The notes under the pieces are model-generated. The model was not told where the DNA came from. It made no database searches and worked only from the letters and a program-made list of their open reading frames with translations. A program made the translations under genes and the position numbers. Shown here one piece after another: positions 35,443-43,623 of a stretch of 64,000 bases of DNA (the stretch's first letter is position 1; every line of letters begins with the position of its first letter). The stretch is from Cryomorphaceae bacterium (lineage in GTDB: Bacteria; Bacteroidota; Bacteroidia; Flavobacteriales; Schleiferiaceae). The stretch lies in the NCBI GenBank assembly GCA_024639785.1, contig JAHEGI010000003.1:1-64000 (forward strand). Direction: 5' to 3'.

Positions 35443-35628
35443 TTGGAAAACATAGGCATAGGACATTGGATTTTTGCTGGGATTTTTACCCTCAGCTTTT
35501 TGAGCTACCTTTTTTGGAGTTATCGCAAGGATGCTCGCACCCATGCTATGCACTATGGTAGTAACCTAAAAATTGGATTAGGTGTGGTGATGCTTCTCTT
35601 TGTGATATACATTTTTAAACGCTTATAA
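35443..35628 (+). CDS. small two-helix membrane protein
   Basis: This 61-residue protein (TTG start, MENIGIGHW) has two hydrophobic segments, IFAGIFTLSFLSYLFW and IGLGVVMLLFVIYIF. A basic loop, SYRKDARTHAMHY, lies between them, placing both ends on the same side. I recall similar short hypotheticals in Bacteroidota but no function. It is 2 bases from the DUF6580 gene and likely co-transcribed with it. Confidence 0.65.
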   Translation: MENIGIGHWIFAGIFTLSFLSYLFWSYRKDARTHAMHYGSNLKIGLGVVMLLFVIYIFKRL

Positions 35629-35630
35629 TC

Positions 35631-36170
35631 ATGCGCAATATCTCTCCTTTCATGGCTACCGTTAGCCTTCTTTCCCTAGCACTTTTGACGCGCTTTCTTC
35701 CGCATTTCCCCAATTTTACCGCCATCGGGGCGGTCGCATTGGTGGGTGGCTTTTGGAGTAAAGGCCGTCCAGCTGCCATGCTCTTGCCTTTAGCCTTACT
35801 CTTCGTGAGTGATCTTGTGCTCAACAATCTGATTTATGGCTCAGTGAGCGGGGGTATTACCTGGGGCTATCCCGGCATGGTGTGGGTGTATGCAGGCCAC
35901 ATCGCCATGGTTCTTTGGGGCCAGAAGGCACGCCAAATGCACGGTCTTATCGGTGCTGGTCATGCAGTCATGGCCAACCTCGTGTTTTTTGAGCTTTCTA
36001 ATGTGGGTTTTTGGTATGGCAATCCTGCCCTGCCCCAAACTGGCGCCGGCTTATTCATGGCGTATGTGGAGGCTATCCCCTTCTTTGTATCGTCCACGGC
36101 GAGCACACTCGTGTATGGCGCCCTGCTGCAATGGGCCTATGCCAAGCGCAGTGCGCTCGGTATGGCATAA
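35631..36170 (+). CDS. DUF6580 membrane protein, possible ECF-type substrate component
   Basis: This 179-residue polytopic membrane protein has about six hydrophobic segments, including LLSLALLTRFLPHFPNFTAIGAVALVGGFW and the late AIPFFVSSTASTLVYGALLQWAY. It resembles DUF6580, described as a putative transport protein with ECF S-component character. The convergent neighbour is a riboswitch-controlled BtuB-like receptor, so vitamin B12 is a reasonable guess for the substrate; this is inference from position only. No riboswitch precedes this gene. It ends at a shared bidirectional terminator. Confidence 0.72.
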   Translation: MRNISPFMATVSLLSLALLTRFLPHFPNFTAIGAVALVGGFWSKGRPAAMLLPLALLFVSDLVLNNLIYGSVSGGITWGYPGMVWVYAGHIAMVLWGQKARQMHGLIGAGHAVMANLVFFELSNVGFWYGNPALPQTGAGLFMAYVEAIPFFVSSTASTLVYGALLQWAYAKRSALGMA

Positions 36171-36188
36171 ACACCCTGACCATGTGAA

Positions 36189-36222
36189 AAAAAAGCCGGG
36201 CATTTGCCCGGCTTTCTTTTTT
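36189..36222. terminator. bidirectional terminator between DUF6580 and btuB
   Basis: The stem AAGCCGGGC/GCCCGGCTT with an ATTT loop has an A-run before and a T-rich run after it, so it can stop transcription from both convergent genes. Confidence 0.9.
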
Positions 36223-37981
36223 AGAGAGCGTACGAAAATCGCATGTGCAAGTAGCGTCCGGGCATAGGATACCCTGGCTGGAAAACCATCGTTTGATTGA
36301 AGAGGTTTTCTACAGAAATCTGCGCTTTAAGGGTCTCCGTGAATTCGCGTGCAAACCGGACAGCCACGGCAGATTGCCCAGCAAGGTAGGCCTCGGGTCC
36401 AGATCCTGGCGCAACCCAGTAGGTAGGAACCGCGGATTGAGCCGTCCACGTAGCGCCCCATTCCCCTTTGCCCCAACGTCGAGCGAACCCGGCAGCCCCG
36501 AGCCATGGAGCAACGTAAGGAGCTAAATTTCCCTCCTCATCGGTCACATGGACATAGCGCAGATTGGCATCCAAAATCCAGCTTCCGAGAGCATAGTGTC
36601 CCGTCAGTTTGGAACCTTGACGATCCCAGGAACTCTGGTTCACCGGGCGCCAGTTGCCAAAATCATCCGGAAGCCAGATAATGGCTTGCTGCAACTGGGT
36701 ACTGAACACTTGTGCATCTAGGTAGCCCTGTTGGAAGGACTTCCGAAGGCCACCTTGCGCTTCCCAGCCTCGCTCGGGGTCTAAGTCCGGATTGCCAAAA
36801 CCTGTCCAGAACAAGTCGTTCATCGTTGGGAAGCGGAACATCTGGCGCAGGTGGCCGTATAAGGTCCACGTTTGCATCCTTTTCTCCCAGAGGATTTGCG
36901 GAGCTAAGGGGCTTTTCTTGCGGCCCCATGTGGACCACTTAGCGCCTAGGGTGAATTTCCCCAAACGAGTCATTGGAGATTCCGCCAGAAGGTTGAGCGT
37001 GACATAGTCGATGGTGACATCCGGCTTGAAGGCCCCATTCATGCGGTTGACGCCAACTGTTTCTTCGTTATACAGTTTCCAGTTTTTCCAATGCGTGCCC
37101 GTGTAAAAACGTATATAGGCACCTTGGCTGGCATTGGTGTCAGAATACCAAGGTCCCTGATAGAACTGATCTTGGCTCCAGAGAACCTGTTCGGTGCGGA
37201 AGTGAAGGTGCTCAAAGTGATAGGATTGGTACGTGCTAACTTGAGCACGCAGATCCTGTTGTCGCGCAGGTGTGCCCTCAAGGTCATAGATGGACGCAGG
37301 AAGACCTCGATCCGCGGAAACGACGTACCCCGTCCCGCCCGTGCTCCAACGTCCCCCGGAGTAGTTGCGCTGTTGGGTCAAAAAGAGTTCATGACGGCTG
37401 CCATCTGCTCCATTGCGACGCATCCCTGCATCGCCAAAGCGGTAGTCGTTTTTCCATGCTTCGGTACCACCACCCATGCGAATAGTCCCATTTGGCCCAT
37501 TCGAAAGGGTCCAAATCCCTCCGATGCCCGCTCCTTTGAGGCTGCTGCCTTTGAGCTCTAGGAGGTCTTTCGACTGTCCTCGCACATCCAAAAGCTCTCC
37601 CAGGGCCTGTCCGCTCTGGTACTGTGAAGCCAATGGACTGCCCCAGGTGCGCTGCTGTCCCCATTGAGGCAGTAAGGAAAAGTCCGCGACACCCAAGTCC
37701 GGCGTGAGCAAGGGAAGTCCCTCCCAAGAGCCCTGCACATAGGCCGTTGGATAACCGTCCCGACTGAGGAGCAAAGAGCCGCCTGGTGAGGTCATGCGAA
37801 TATCCGCCCCACTAGCCCAGAGTCCATAGGCATCCGGCTGTGAAACCACGGACTGGGTGGCTGCAGTTTGGCTCCACACGGGAACCGTTGAAAGTTGAAG
37901 GGTGCTGTCTGGGCTATGGGCAAAACTTGCCACGGCGCCCAAGTTGAGTCCCAGTAGGACTGCAAAGGGTCGAGTTTTCAT
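36221..37981 (-). CDS. btuB: TonB-dependent receptor, BtuB-like (cobalamin uptake)
   Basis: This 586-residue outer-membrane receptor has a signal peptide (MKTRPFAVLLGLNLGAVASFA) and a short plug domain (residues 30-150, ADIRMTSPGGSLLLSRDGYPTAYVQGSWEGLPL). A beta-barrel follows with the TonB receptor landmarks FRFPTMNDLFW and SVENLFNQ, ending FSYAL. The cobalamin riboswitch in its leader identifies vitamin B12 or another corrinoid as the substrate. Expression should fall when B12 is plentiful. No BtuCDF genes are adjacent. Confidence 0.9.
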   Translation of the reverse strand: MKTRPFAVLLGLNLGAVASFAHSPDSTLQLSTVPVWSQTAATQSVVSQPDAYGLWASGADIRMTSPGGSLLLSRDGYPTAYVQGSWEGLPLLTPDLGVADFSLLPQWGQQRTWGSPLASQYQSGQALGELLDVRGQSKDLLELKGSSLKGAGIGGIWTLSNGPNGTIRMGGGTEAWKNDYRFGDAGMRRNGADGSRHELFLTQQRNYSGGRWSTGGTGYVVSADRGLPASIYDLEGTPARQQDLRAQVSTYQSYHFEHLHFRTEQVLWSQDQFYQGPWYSDTNASQGAYIRFYTGTHWKNWKLYNEETVGVNRMNGAFKPDVTIDYVTLNLLAESPMTRLGKFTLGAKWSTWGRKKSPLAPQILWEKRMQTWTLYGHLRQMFRFPTMNDLFWTGFGNPDLDPERGWEAQGGLRKSFQQGYLDAQVFSTQLQQAIIWLPDDFGNWRPVNQSSWDRQGSKLTGHYALGSWILDANLRYVHVTDEEGNLAPYVAPWLGAAGFARRWGKGEWGATWTAQSAVPTYWVAPGSGPEAYLAGQSAVAVRFAREFTETLKAQISVENLFNQTMVFQPGYPMPGRYLHMRFSYAL

Positions 37982-37994
37982 ATCGCTTCAGCGC

Positions 37995-38178
37995 TAGGCC
38001 CGGCACTGACGGGGGTATAGAACTTGGCAGGTCTTCTGGCTCCCTGTCGCTTCGTGGCCTTCCCAGACGATCCAGTGGCATATTTACGAAGCGCATCAAA
38101 CAGGTTACAGCTGCGGGTACAGCTCCGGAATTACACCGGATTCCCTTTTAAGCCTTTCTAATTAAAAGGCACGCAAGA
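37995..38178 (-). promoter_or_regulatory. cobalamin (vitamin B12) riboswitch
   Basis: On the minus strand the leader reads, in order, GGGAATCCGGTGTAATTCCGG, GCTGTACCCGCAGCTGTAA, GCCACTGG with GGGAAGGCCACGAAG, and the B12 box GAGCCAGAAGACCTGCC. These are the conserved core of the AdoCbl riboswitch, ending about 40 bases before the btuB ATG. The segment after the B12 box is GC-rich without a T-run, which suggests control of translation rather than termination. Confidence 0.95.
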
Positions 38179-38184
38179 ACCCCA

Positions 38185-38192
38185 CAAACTTA
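38185..38192 (-). promoter_or_regulatory. promoter of the riboswitch-btuB transcript
   Basis: TAAGTTTG on the minus strand is an exact -7 element overlapping the stop codon of the HMG-CoA lyase gene. It predicts initiation near 38180, just ahead of the riboswitch. Confidence 0.6.
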
Positions 38193-39056
38193 TAGAAAAA
38201 GGCGACGCGCAGCATTATGTGCTGCTTCAAGCGCCAGAGGGGACACGTTGGTCTGGATACCTTCGGACAAAGCGAAGGTTAACAAGCTCTCCGAAGGCAA
38301 ATTCCCGCACAATTGATCTTGGGCCAAAGGGCATCCTCCGTACCCCAGTAAAGCGGAATCAAATCGACGAACCCCTGCCTCCCATCCGGCTTGAACTAAA
38401 CCTGAGCGCAATGAAAACCCTGAAGGGACATGAAGGTGTAAGCCGAGATTTGCTGCAGGACTAACCTGCCGACACGTAGCGACCAATTCCCGGATGCTTT
38501 CGGGACGTGCCATAGCGACCGTATCGCTCAGGGAAATCGCCTCGGGTGCAACCTCCGATTGGATGCGATCAACCCAATGAGCAACTTCCTCTAGGCTGAA
38601 TGGGTCCCCATACGGGTTTCCAAAAGCCATGCTGACGTAGACCACCAAAGACTTTCCTGATTGACGGATCATCTTCGCGTGATCGCACAGTTCCTCCATC
38701 GCTTGTTCCCGTGTTCGATTGGTGTTACGTCGCTGAAATTCATCGGAGGCCGAAAAAGGAAATCCGATGACATCCACAACAGGGTGCGCACATGCGGACG
38801 ATACCCCATGGCGGTTAGCCGCAATGACTAAGAATCGGTTTTTCCCTTTAACCATCGAAAGTCTGTGCAGAACTTCCGCACTATCCGCCATCTGTGGAAT
38901 AGCTTTAGCAGAGACGAAGCTCCCAATGTCTATGCTGTCAAAGCCTACGTCCATCAAGTGTTCGAGGTACTCCACCTTGGAATCGGTAGAAAAGGGATGC
39001 GGATAACCTTGCATGGCATCCCGCGGGCATTCAACCCATATCAACTTCTTTTCCAT
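38190..39056 (-). CDS. hydroxymethylglutaryl-CoA lyase
   Basis: This 288-residue TIM-barrel lyase splits HMG-CoA into acetyl-CoA and acetoacetate, as in leucine breakdown. The motifs are VECPRDAMQG near the start (catalytic Arg), ISLSDTVA, LGLHLH with metal-binding His residues, and LGYGGCPLA carrying the catalytic Cys. The protein is slightly short but complete. It overlaps pyrD by 16 bases and is probably translated from the pyrD transcript. Leucine-degradation partners are not in view. Confidence 0.9.
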   Translation of the reverse strand: MEKKLIWVECPRDAMQGYPHPFSTDSKVEYLEHLMDVGFDSIDIGSFVSAKAIPQMADSAEVLHRLSMVKGKNRFLVIAANRHGVSSACAHPVVDVIGFPFSASDEFQRRNTNRTREQAMEELCDHAKMIRQSGKSLVVYVSMAFGNPYGDPFSLEEVAHWVDRIQSEVAPEAISLSDTVAMARPESIRELVATCRQVSPAANLGLHLHVPSGFSLRSGLVQAGWEAGVRRFDSALLGYGGCPLAQDQLCGNLPSESLLTFALSEGIQTNVSPLALEAAHNAARRLFL

Positions 39057-40072
39057 GCCTCCTGTAAATTTCGCAACATGCCAGGCCCTTCATACACAAA
39101 GCCTGTATATACTTGAATAAGATCAGCCCCTGCATTTAGCTTATCGCGAACATCCTGGGCATGAAACACGCCTCCGACTCCAATGATGGAAATTTGATCA
39201 TGCACGGCTTCGCGCACCCACTCCACGACTTGCGTGCTACGCGCAACTATAGGTCGGCCAGATAATCCTCCCGCGCCGATAGATTGGATCCGCTGAGCGG
39301 TCGCACGCAATCCAGAACGATCAATGGTTGTATTCGTGGCAATCAGACCTTGAAAACCAGACTCAACCGCTAAGCGCGCCATGCCTTGTACTTCATCTTT
39401 ACTTAGGTCAGGAGCTATTTTTACGGCAAGTGGAATTGCACCCAGACGATTATTCTCCTCGGCTACGGCCTCTAACAGTACTTTCAGCGCCTTTTCATGT
39501 TGCAAATCTCTTAGTCCAGGCGTATTTGGCGAGGAAATATTGACTGTGAAATAATCAACGGTACCAGAAAGCGCTTGCATGGCTCGGACATAGTCATTGA
39601 CCGCGTCTTCATTCGCGGTGTCTTTATTCTTTCCTATGTTGCCCCCCACGATTCCCCAGTGAGGGTTTCGTTTTGCTAAGCGTTTAGCAGCATCTTCAGC
39701 CCCTCGATTATTGAATCCCATGCGGTTGATAATCGCCTGATCCTCTGGAAGCCGAAATAACCGTGGTTGGGGATTCCCGGGTTGAGCACGAGGGGTTAAT
39801 GTGCCGACCTCTACATGGCTAAAGCCCAAAGAAAAGAAGCCTCTCACAGCTTCCGCATTCTTATCTAGACCCGCCGCAAGACCGACTGGATGGGCAAAAT
39901 CAAGCCCCATGGCTTTTACCGGGTGGGAAGCTATCTCCCCTGCCCAGAGCCGCAGCAACTCCCGTCCAAGGCGACTCGACTGAAGTACTTTGAGTTGTGC
40001 CATGGTCAAATTGTGTGCTTTTTCTGCAGAAAACGCAAAAAGCAGGGGTCGAAGCAAATCGTGGTAGAGCAT
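39041..40072 (-). CDS. pyrD: dihydroorotate dehydrogenase (quinone), class 2
   Basis: PyrD oxidises dihydroorotate to orotate, passing electrons to quinone, in pyrimidine synthesis. The 343-residue protein has the class 2 membrane-associating N-terminus (LLRPLLFAFSAEKAHNLT) and motifs GLAAGLDKNAEAV, TLTPRAQPGNPQPRLFRL, INRMGFNNRGA, FTVNISSPNTPGLRDLQ with the catalytic Ser, and IIGVGGV. The ATG at 40072 gives normal length; upstream codons extend into smpB. An exact -7 element ends 6 bases before this ATG. Confidence 0.96.
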   Translation of the reverse strand: MLYHDLLRPLLFAFSAEKAHNLTMAQLKVLQSSRLGRELLRLWAGEIASHPVKAMGLDFAHPVGLAAGLDKNAEAVRGFFSLGFSHVEVGTLTPRAQPGNPQPRLFRLPEDQAIINRMGFNNRGAEDAAKRLAKRNPHWGIVGGNIGKNKDTANEDAVNDYVRAMQALSGTVDYFTVNISSPNTPGLRDLQHEKALKVLLEAVAEENNRLGAIPLAVKIAPDLSKDEVQGMARLAVESGFQGLIATNTTIDRSGLRATAQRIQSIGAGGLSGRPIVARSTQVVEWVREAVHDQISIIGVGGVFHAQDVRDKLNAGADLIQVYTGFVYEGPGMLRNLQEAWKRS

Positions 40073-40078
40073 ACTCCA

Positions 40079-40098
40079 CAAAAGTAGGGTTAGATTTG
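40079..40098. promoter_or_regulatory. back-to-back pyrD/smpB promoters
   Basis: Minus-strand TACTTTTG (40086-40079) and plus-strand TAGATTTG (40091-40098) are both exact -7 matches and are only 4 bases apart. They end 6 and 4 bases before their start codons. Confidence 0.65.
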
Positions 40099-40102
40099 CC
40101 CC

Positions 40103-40543
40103 GTGAACCCCGTTATTCAGAATCGCCAGGCTCGTTTTGCCTATCAATTGGAAGATTTCTTCACTGCCGGACTGCAATTGTATGGTACGGAGGTAAAATC
40201 ACTGCGTGAAGGAAAAGGAAATCTCTCTGACAGTTATTGCTATATCAGCGATTCAGGCGAGCTATGGATTAAAAATCTGCACATCTCGGAGTTTCGACTA
40301 GGGACACATATGAACCACCTGCCTCTACGTGAACGCAAATTGCTTCTGAAAAAGAATGAATTGGTGAAGATTCAAAAGGCCCTCAAAGACGTCGGCACCA
40401 CGGTCGTTCCCTTAAAGTTGTTCTTTAGCTCTAGGGGTTGGGCGAAGCTCGAAATCGCCACAGCCAGAGGAAAGAAGTTGCATGATAAGCGGGCGGCCAT
40501 CAAAGAACGCGACATTGACCGCGACGCTCGAAGAGAGTTGTAG
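40103..40543 (+). CDS. smpB: SsrA-binding protein SmpB
   Basis: SmpB binds tmRNA and helps it rescue stalled ribosomes. The 146-residue protein shows NRQARFAYQLEDFFTAGLQLYGTEVKSLREGKGNLSDSY and the basic C-terminal tail KKLHDKRAAIKERDIDRDARREL, both typical. The start codon is GTG, 4 bases after an exact -7 element. The gene for tmRNA itself was not seen in the window. It is convergent with pcm, 5 bases apart. Confidence 0.96.
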   Translation: MNPVIQNRQARFAYQLEDFFTAGLQLYGTEVKSLREGKGNLSDSYCYISDSGELWIKNLHISEFRLGTHMNHLPLRERKLLLKKNELVKIQKALKDVGTTVVPLKLFFSSRGWAKLEIATARGKKLHDKRAAIKERDIDRDARREL

Positions 40544-40548
40544 TCGTC

Positions 40549-41205
40549 CTATCTCCCGGCATCTACATCCTTCAACATAGGGACGAAGCGAAATTGCCCT
40601 AGAACGTCTTCATGGCGCGCTCCAGTTGCATCCATCCAAACGGCATGCATGCTTTGCTCGCTTTCTACATCCCCCACAGGAACTATTAAACGGCCTTCAG
40701 GACGCAATTGCTCGAGCAGTTCTTGAGGCAAGGAAGGTGCTGCAGCAGTCACAAGAATACCGTCAAAGGGGGCAAAGGCCGGCATTCCCTTGTATCCATC
40801 GCCAAATTTCTGCGTGACCCGATAACCCAATTCTTGAAGAAGACCTTTCGAAAAGTCAAACAGCTCTTTTTGACGTTCAATCGTATACACTTTATACCCC
40901 ATGGCAGCCAAAACGGCTGCCTGATATCCAGAACCCGTTCCGATTTCTAAGATCTTGGCCCCGCTGGCAACGTGTAAGGATTCCGTTTGAAATGCGACGG
41001 TGTAGGGCTGAGATATCGTTTGTTGAGCGCGAATAGGAAAGGCAGCATCTCGGTAGGCATACTGCTCGAATGAACTATCCAAAAAAAGATGGCGCGGGAC
41101 CTGACCTATGGCTTCGAGAACGCGCTCATCGACAATACCGCGTTCGCGAAGTTGCTCAACTAGTTGTAAACGTTGGCCTTGGTGCCTGGGTGAATCGCTT
41201 CGCAT
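40549..41205 (-). CDS. pcm: protein-L-isoaspartate O-methyltransferase
   Basis: This 218-residue SAM-dependent enzyme methylates isoaspartyl residues so that damaged proteins can be repaired. The motifs are VPRHLFLD, AFPIRAQQTISQPY, the SAM-binding LEIGTGSGYQAAVLA, and LVTAAAPSLPQELLEQL. The ATG at 41205 is preferred to an upstream TTG. A near-consensus -7 (GTAATTTG) lies 9 bases before it. It is divergent from the secreted-protein gene at 41251. Confidence 0.93.
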   Translation of the reverse strand: MRSDSPRHQGQRLQLVEQLRERGIVDERVLEAIGQVPRHLFLDSSFEQYAYRDAAFPIRAQQTISQPYTVAFQTESLHVASGAKILEIGTGSGYQAAVLAAMGYKVYTIERQKELFDFSKGLLQELGYRVTQKFGDGYKGMPAFAPFDGILVTAAAPSLPQELLEQLRPEGRLIVPVGDVESEQSMHAVWMDATGARHEDVLGQFRFVPMLKDVDAGR

Positions 41206-41214
41206 GGAGGCCTG

Positions 41215-41246
41215 CAAATTACAAAGCCGCCCCTGCTCTACCTTTG
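41215..41246. promoter_or_regulatory. back-to-back promoters of pcm and the secreted-protein gene
   Basis: Minus-strand GTAATTTG (41222-41215, one mismatch) precedes pcm. Plus-strand TACCTTTG (41239-41246, exact) ends 4 bases before the ATG at 41251. The elements are 16 bases apart. Confidence 0.55.
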
Positions 41247-41250
41247 CCCC

Positions 41251-42171
41251 ATGCAGGAAAGTTTTAAACGAATTACGGTATTAGGCCTAGGTATGCTTGG
41301 TGCTTTTTGGAATTGTGACCGGGCACAGATCCAAGAACCCGCTTTTCTGCACGTCGAGTCGCTCTCGATGAAGGCCGATCCTAATGCACCCTACGGCAAC
41401 ACGAGTTCCAAGGTCACCACAGCCTGGGTTGAAGTCAACGGAGAAAATCTAGGCGCCCATCATTTGCCTTTAAATCTGCCCATCCTCATCGATGAAGAAG
41501 GTCCTGCAGAGGTTCGCCTCTACCCGGGCATCAATATCAATGGCATTGCAAGTTTTCGAGGGATTTATCCCTTTTACTCCGAGTACAGCGCTCAAGTGAA
41601 TTTGAGACGGGGCAAAACGAGCCAGGTCCCGGCAGGCGGCCCGAATGTCCTTGCCTATGACTTTAGTGGCCTTGGAGGTACTTTAATTGTTGAAAGCCTG
41701 GAAAATTTTGAATCCGTTGGCCAACGACTCATCGCAACGAATCAGAGTGACACCAGTTGGATTTTGGTCAATGATGCGGCACTTAAATTTCCCGCCCCCG
41801 TCGGAGAATCCAATGTGTATAGTGGAATGGCCATACTAGATACGGGAATAAGCCGTTTTGAAGTACATAGCCTCGATCGCTATGAGCTACCCAAATTGAA
41901 TGCAAACGTGTACGTTGAACTAGATTACCGCTGCAGCCAACCGCTGAGCATAGGAGTCATTGCCTACAGGCCGGGTCAAATTCTTCAAATGCCCACCGCC
42001 ACCCTGAATCCAAGTGCGAACTGGAATCATGCCTATGTGAATTTGATCACCGAGGTGTCAGGGGTACCCGACGCTTCAGATTTTCGGATCTACATCGGTA
42101 CCATCAAAGCGGGCAACGGCAAGCTAGATACGGTACTCATTGATAATGTTCGCTTGGTATACCGCCCATGA
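41251..42171 (+). CDS. uncharacterised secreted or membrane-anchored protein
   Basis: This 306-residue protein begins with a basic, hydrophobic segment (FKRITVLGLGMLGAFWNC) that looks like a signal or anchor. The Cys at 22 lacks a standard lipobox. The mature part is beta-rich (TAWVEVNGENLGAHHLPLNLPILI, GIASFRGIYPFYSEYSAQVNL) with a C-terminal FRIYIGTIKAGNGKLDTVLIDNVRLVYRP that resembles a carbohydrate-binding jelly-roll end. I do not recognise the family. It overlaps the sugar-transferase gene by 4 bases (ATGA), so a link to surface polysaccharide is plausible. Confidence 0.7.
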   Translation: MQESFKRITVLGLGMLGAFWNCDRAQIQEPAFLHVESLSMKADPNAPYGNTSSKVTTAWVEVNGENLGAHHLPLNLPILIDEEGPAEVRLYPGININGIASFRGIYPFYSEYSAQVNLRRGKTSQVPAGGPNVLAYDFSGLGGTLIVESLENFESVGQRLIATNQSDTSWILVNDAALKFPAPVGESNVYSGMAILDTGISRFEVHSLDRYELPKLNANVYVELDYRCSQPLSIGVIAYRPGQILQMPTATLNPSANWNHAYVNLITEVSGVPDASDFRIYIGTIKAGNGKLDTVLIDNVRLVYRP

Positions 42172-43601
42172 GCCCACGCAGTCCTAGACTCAATCAGATT
42201 GCCCAAGCATGGCGCTTGGCCTACCAAGCATGGGATGTACTCGGTGGACTACTCGCCTACACCCTCCTCTATAGTTTTAGAAAAAACATCTTGGAGCCCG
42301 CGCGTTTTGGATTACCCGAAATGGCGTGGGATAACTTTTTCTACTATGGCGCCTTAATCACAGCAGGGCTTTGGTTGATTTCAATGATGATGGTGGGTTT
42401 ATATCTGCGTCCATTGAGAAAGAGTCGCCTCAAGGAGTTAAGTAAAGCGCTCCAAGTCTGGGCCATTTTCAGCGTTGCCTACTTTATCCTCTTTATTTTG
42501 GACGACTTTGTCGATGGATACAGTGGCTATTTTAAGAGTGCCAGCCTCTTTTCTGGATTCTTGCTACTATGGACCATCCTTGGGAAAATCCTTTTAGGTT
42601 ACCTGATCCGACACCGGATCAAACTCCGGAAATTCACCTTCCCCACCCTTCTGATCGGAGATCGGGAGACCTTAAGTCAAACCATGGAAAGCCTCCTGCG
42701 CCATGCGAAGGAATCTGGAGAGGTATTGGCAGGCTGGATTAACACGGAGGACAACGGGGATCAGTCTCCTTTAGAGAATCTGCCCATGCTTGGTTCTATC
42801 CATGAGGTCAGCCAATGGGTGGAGAAGCTCCATGTGGAAGATTGCATCTTGGCCCTTCCCCCTCAACAGCATGATCGTCTCACTCCTTTGGTGTTAGACC
42901 TAGAGATGCTGGGTGCGCGAATCTTTATGTTGCCGGACACTTATGGAATTTTATCCGGCATGGTGGGTATTGATGAGCATGGCCTCCCGCTGATGGAATG
43001 GCACTTGGATCCCATGGATCCCTGGCAGCGCAATACAAAGCGCATGGCAGACATTGCCATCAGTGCATTCGCTTTATTGCTGCTCAGTCCTATTCTTCTC
43101 ATCGTGGCTACCGTGGTCAAACTTGACGGGGGTCCTGCCTTTTATCGGCAAGAACGCCTGGGTCGAAAAGCTAAAATTTTCAATATTGTCAAGTTTCGCT
43201 CGATGCGCATCGGGGCGGAACATATGGGGCCGCAATTGAGTTCAGAGGATGATCCGCGGATCACGCGCGTTGGAAAATGGTTGCGCAAGTACCGAATGGA
43301 TGAGCTTCCTCAATTTTGGAATGTTTTGATGGGGGAAATGAGTTTAGTTGGGCCTCGTCCTGAGCGTGCCTTTTTTGCGGAACAAATCTTGAAAAAGGCC
43401 CCGCAATACCGACACATCTACAAGGTGCAACCAGGTATTACTAGTTGGGGAATGGTTCGTTATGGGTATGCCAGTTCGGTCGATCAAATGATTCGGCGAA
43501 TGGAATATGATCTGGTATACATCGAGAATATGTCCTTTTTCAATGATATCAAGGTGGGTATTTATACTGTTTGGACGGTGATCCAAGGCCGCGGGAAGTA
43601 A
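42168..43601 (+). CDS. polyprenyl-phosphate sugar-1-phosphate transferase (exopolysaccharide initiation)
   Basis: This 477-residue membrane enzyme has N-terminal transmembrane helices (residues 25-45, 60-85, 100-120, 130-150) and a nucleotide-binding-like middle region. The C-terminal bacterial sugar-transferase domain shows KRMADIAISAFALLLLSPILL, FYRQERLGRKAKIFNIVKFRSM, DELPQFWNVLMGEMSLVGPRPE. It would move a hexose-1-phosphate from a UDP-sugar to undecaprenyl phosphate, starting capsule, exopolysaccharide or O-antigen synthesis. No polymerase or flippase genes are adjacent, so the product is unknown. Confidence 0.9.
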   Translation: MSPRSPRLNQIAQAWRLAYQAWDVLGGLLAYTLLYSFRKNILEPARFGLPEMAWDNFFYYGALITAGLWLISMMMVGLYLRPLRKSRLKELSKALQVWAIFSVAYFILFILDDFVDGYSGYFKSASLFSGFLLLWTILGKILLGYLIRHRIKLRKFTFPTLLIGDRETLSQTMESLLRHAKESGEVLAGWINTEDNGDQSPLENLPMLGSIHEVSQWVEKLHVEDCILALPPQQHDRLTPLVLDLEMLGARIFMLPDTYGILSGMVGIDEHGLPLMEWHLDPMDPWQRNTKRMADIAISAFALLLLSPILLIVATVVKLDGGPAFYRQERLGRKAKIFNIVKFRSMRIGAEHMGPQLSSEDDPRITRVGKWLRKYRMDELPQFWNVLMGEMSLVGPRPERAFFAEQILKKAPQYRHIYKVQPGITSWGMVRYGYASSVDQMIRRMEYDLVYIENMSFFNDIKVGIYTVWTVIQGRGK

Positions 43602-43610
43602 TTGCTGCCC

Positions 43611-43618
43611 TATCTTTC
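43611..43618 (+). promoter_or_regulatory. likely -7 element of the hydroxyacyl-CoA dehydrogenase gene
   Basis: TATCTTTC is one mismatch from TAnnTTTG and ends 5 bases before the ATG at 43624. Confidence 0.4.
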
Positions 43619-43623
43619 GGGTC

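Noticed and set aside
37995-38030. GC-rich inverted segment before btuB as a terminator
   Set aside because: There is no T-run and it lies within the riboswitch expression platform, so it more likely acts on translation.
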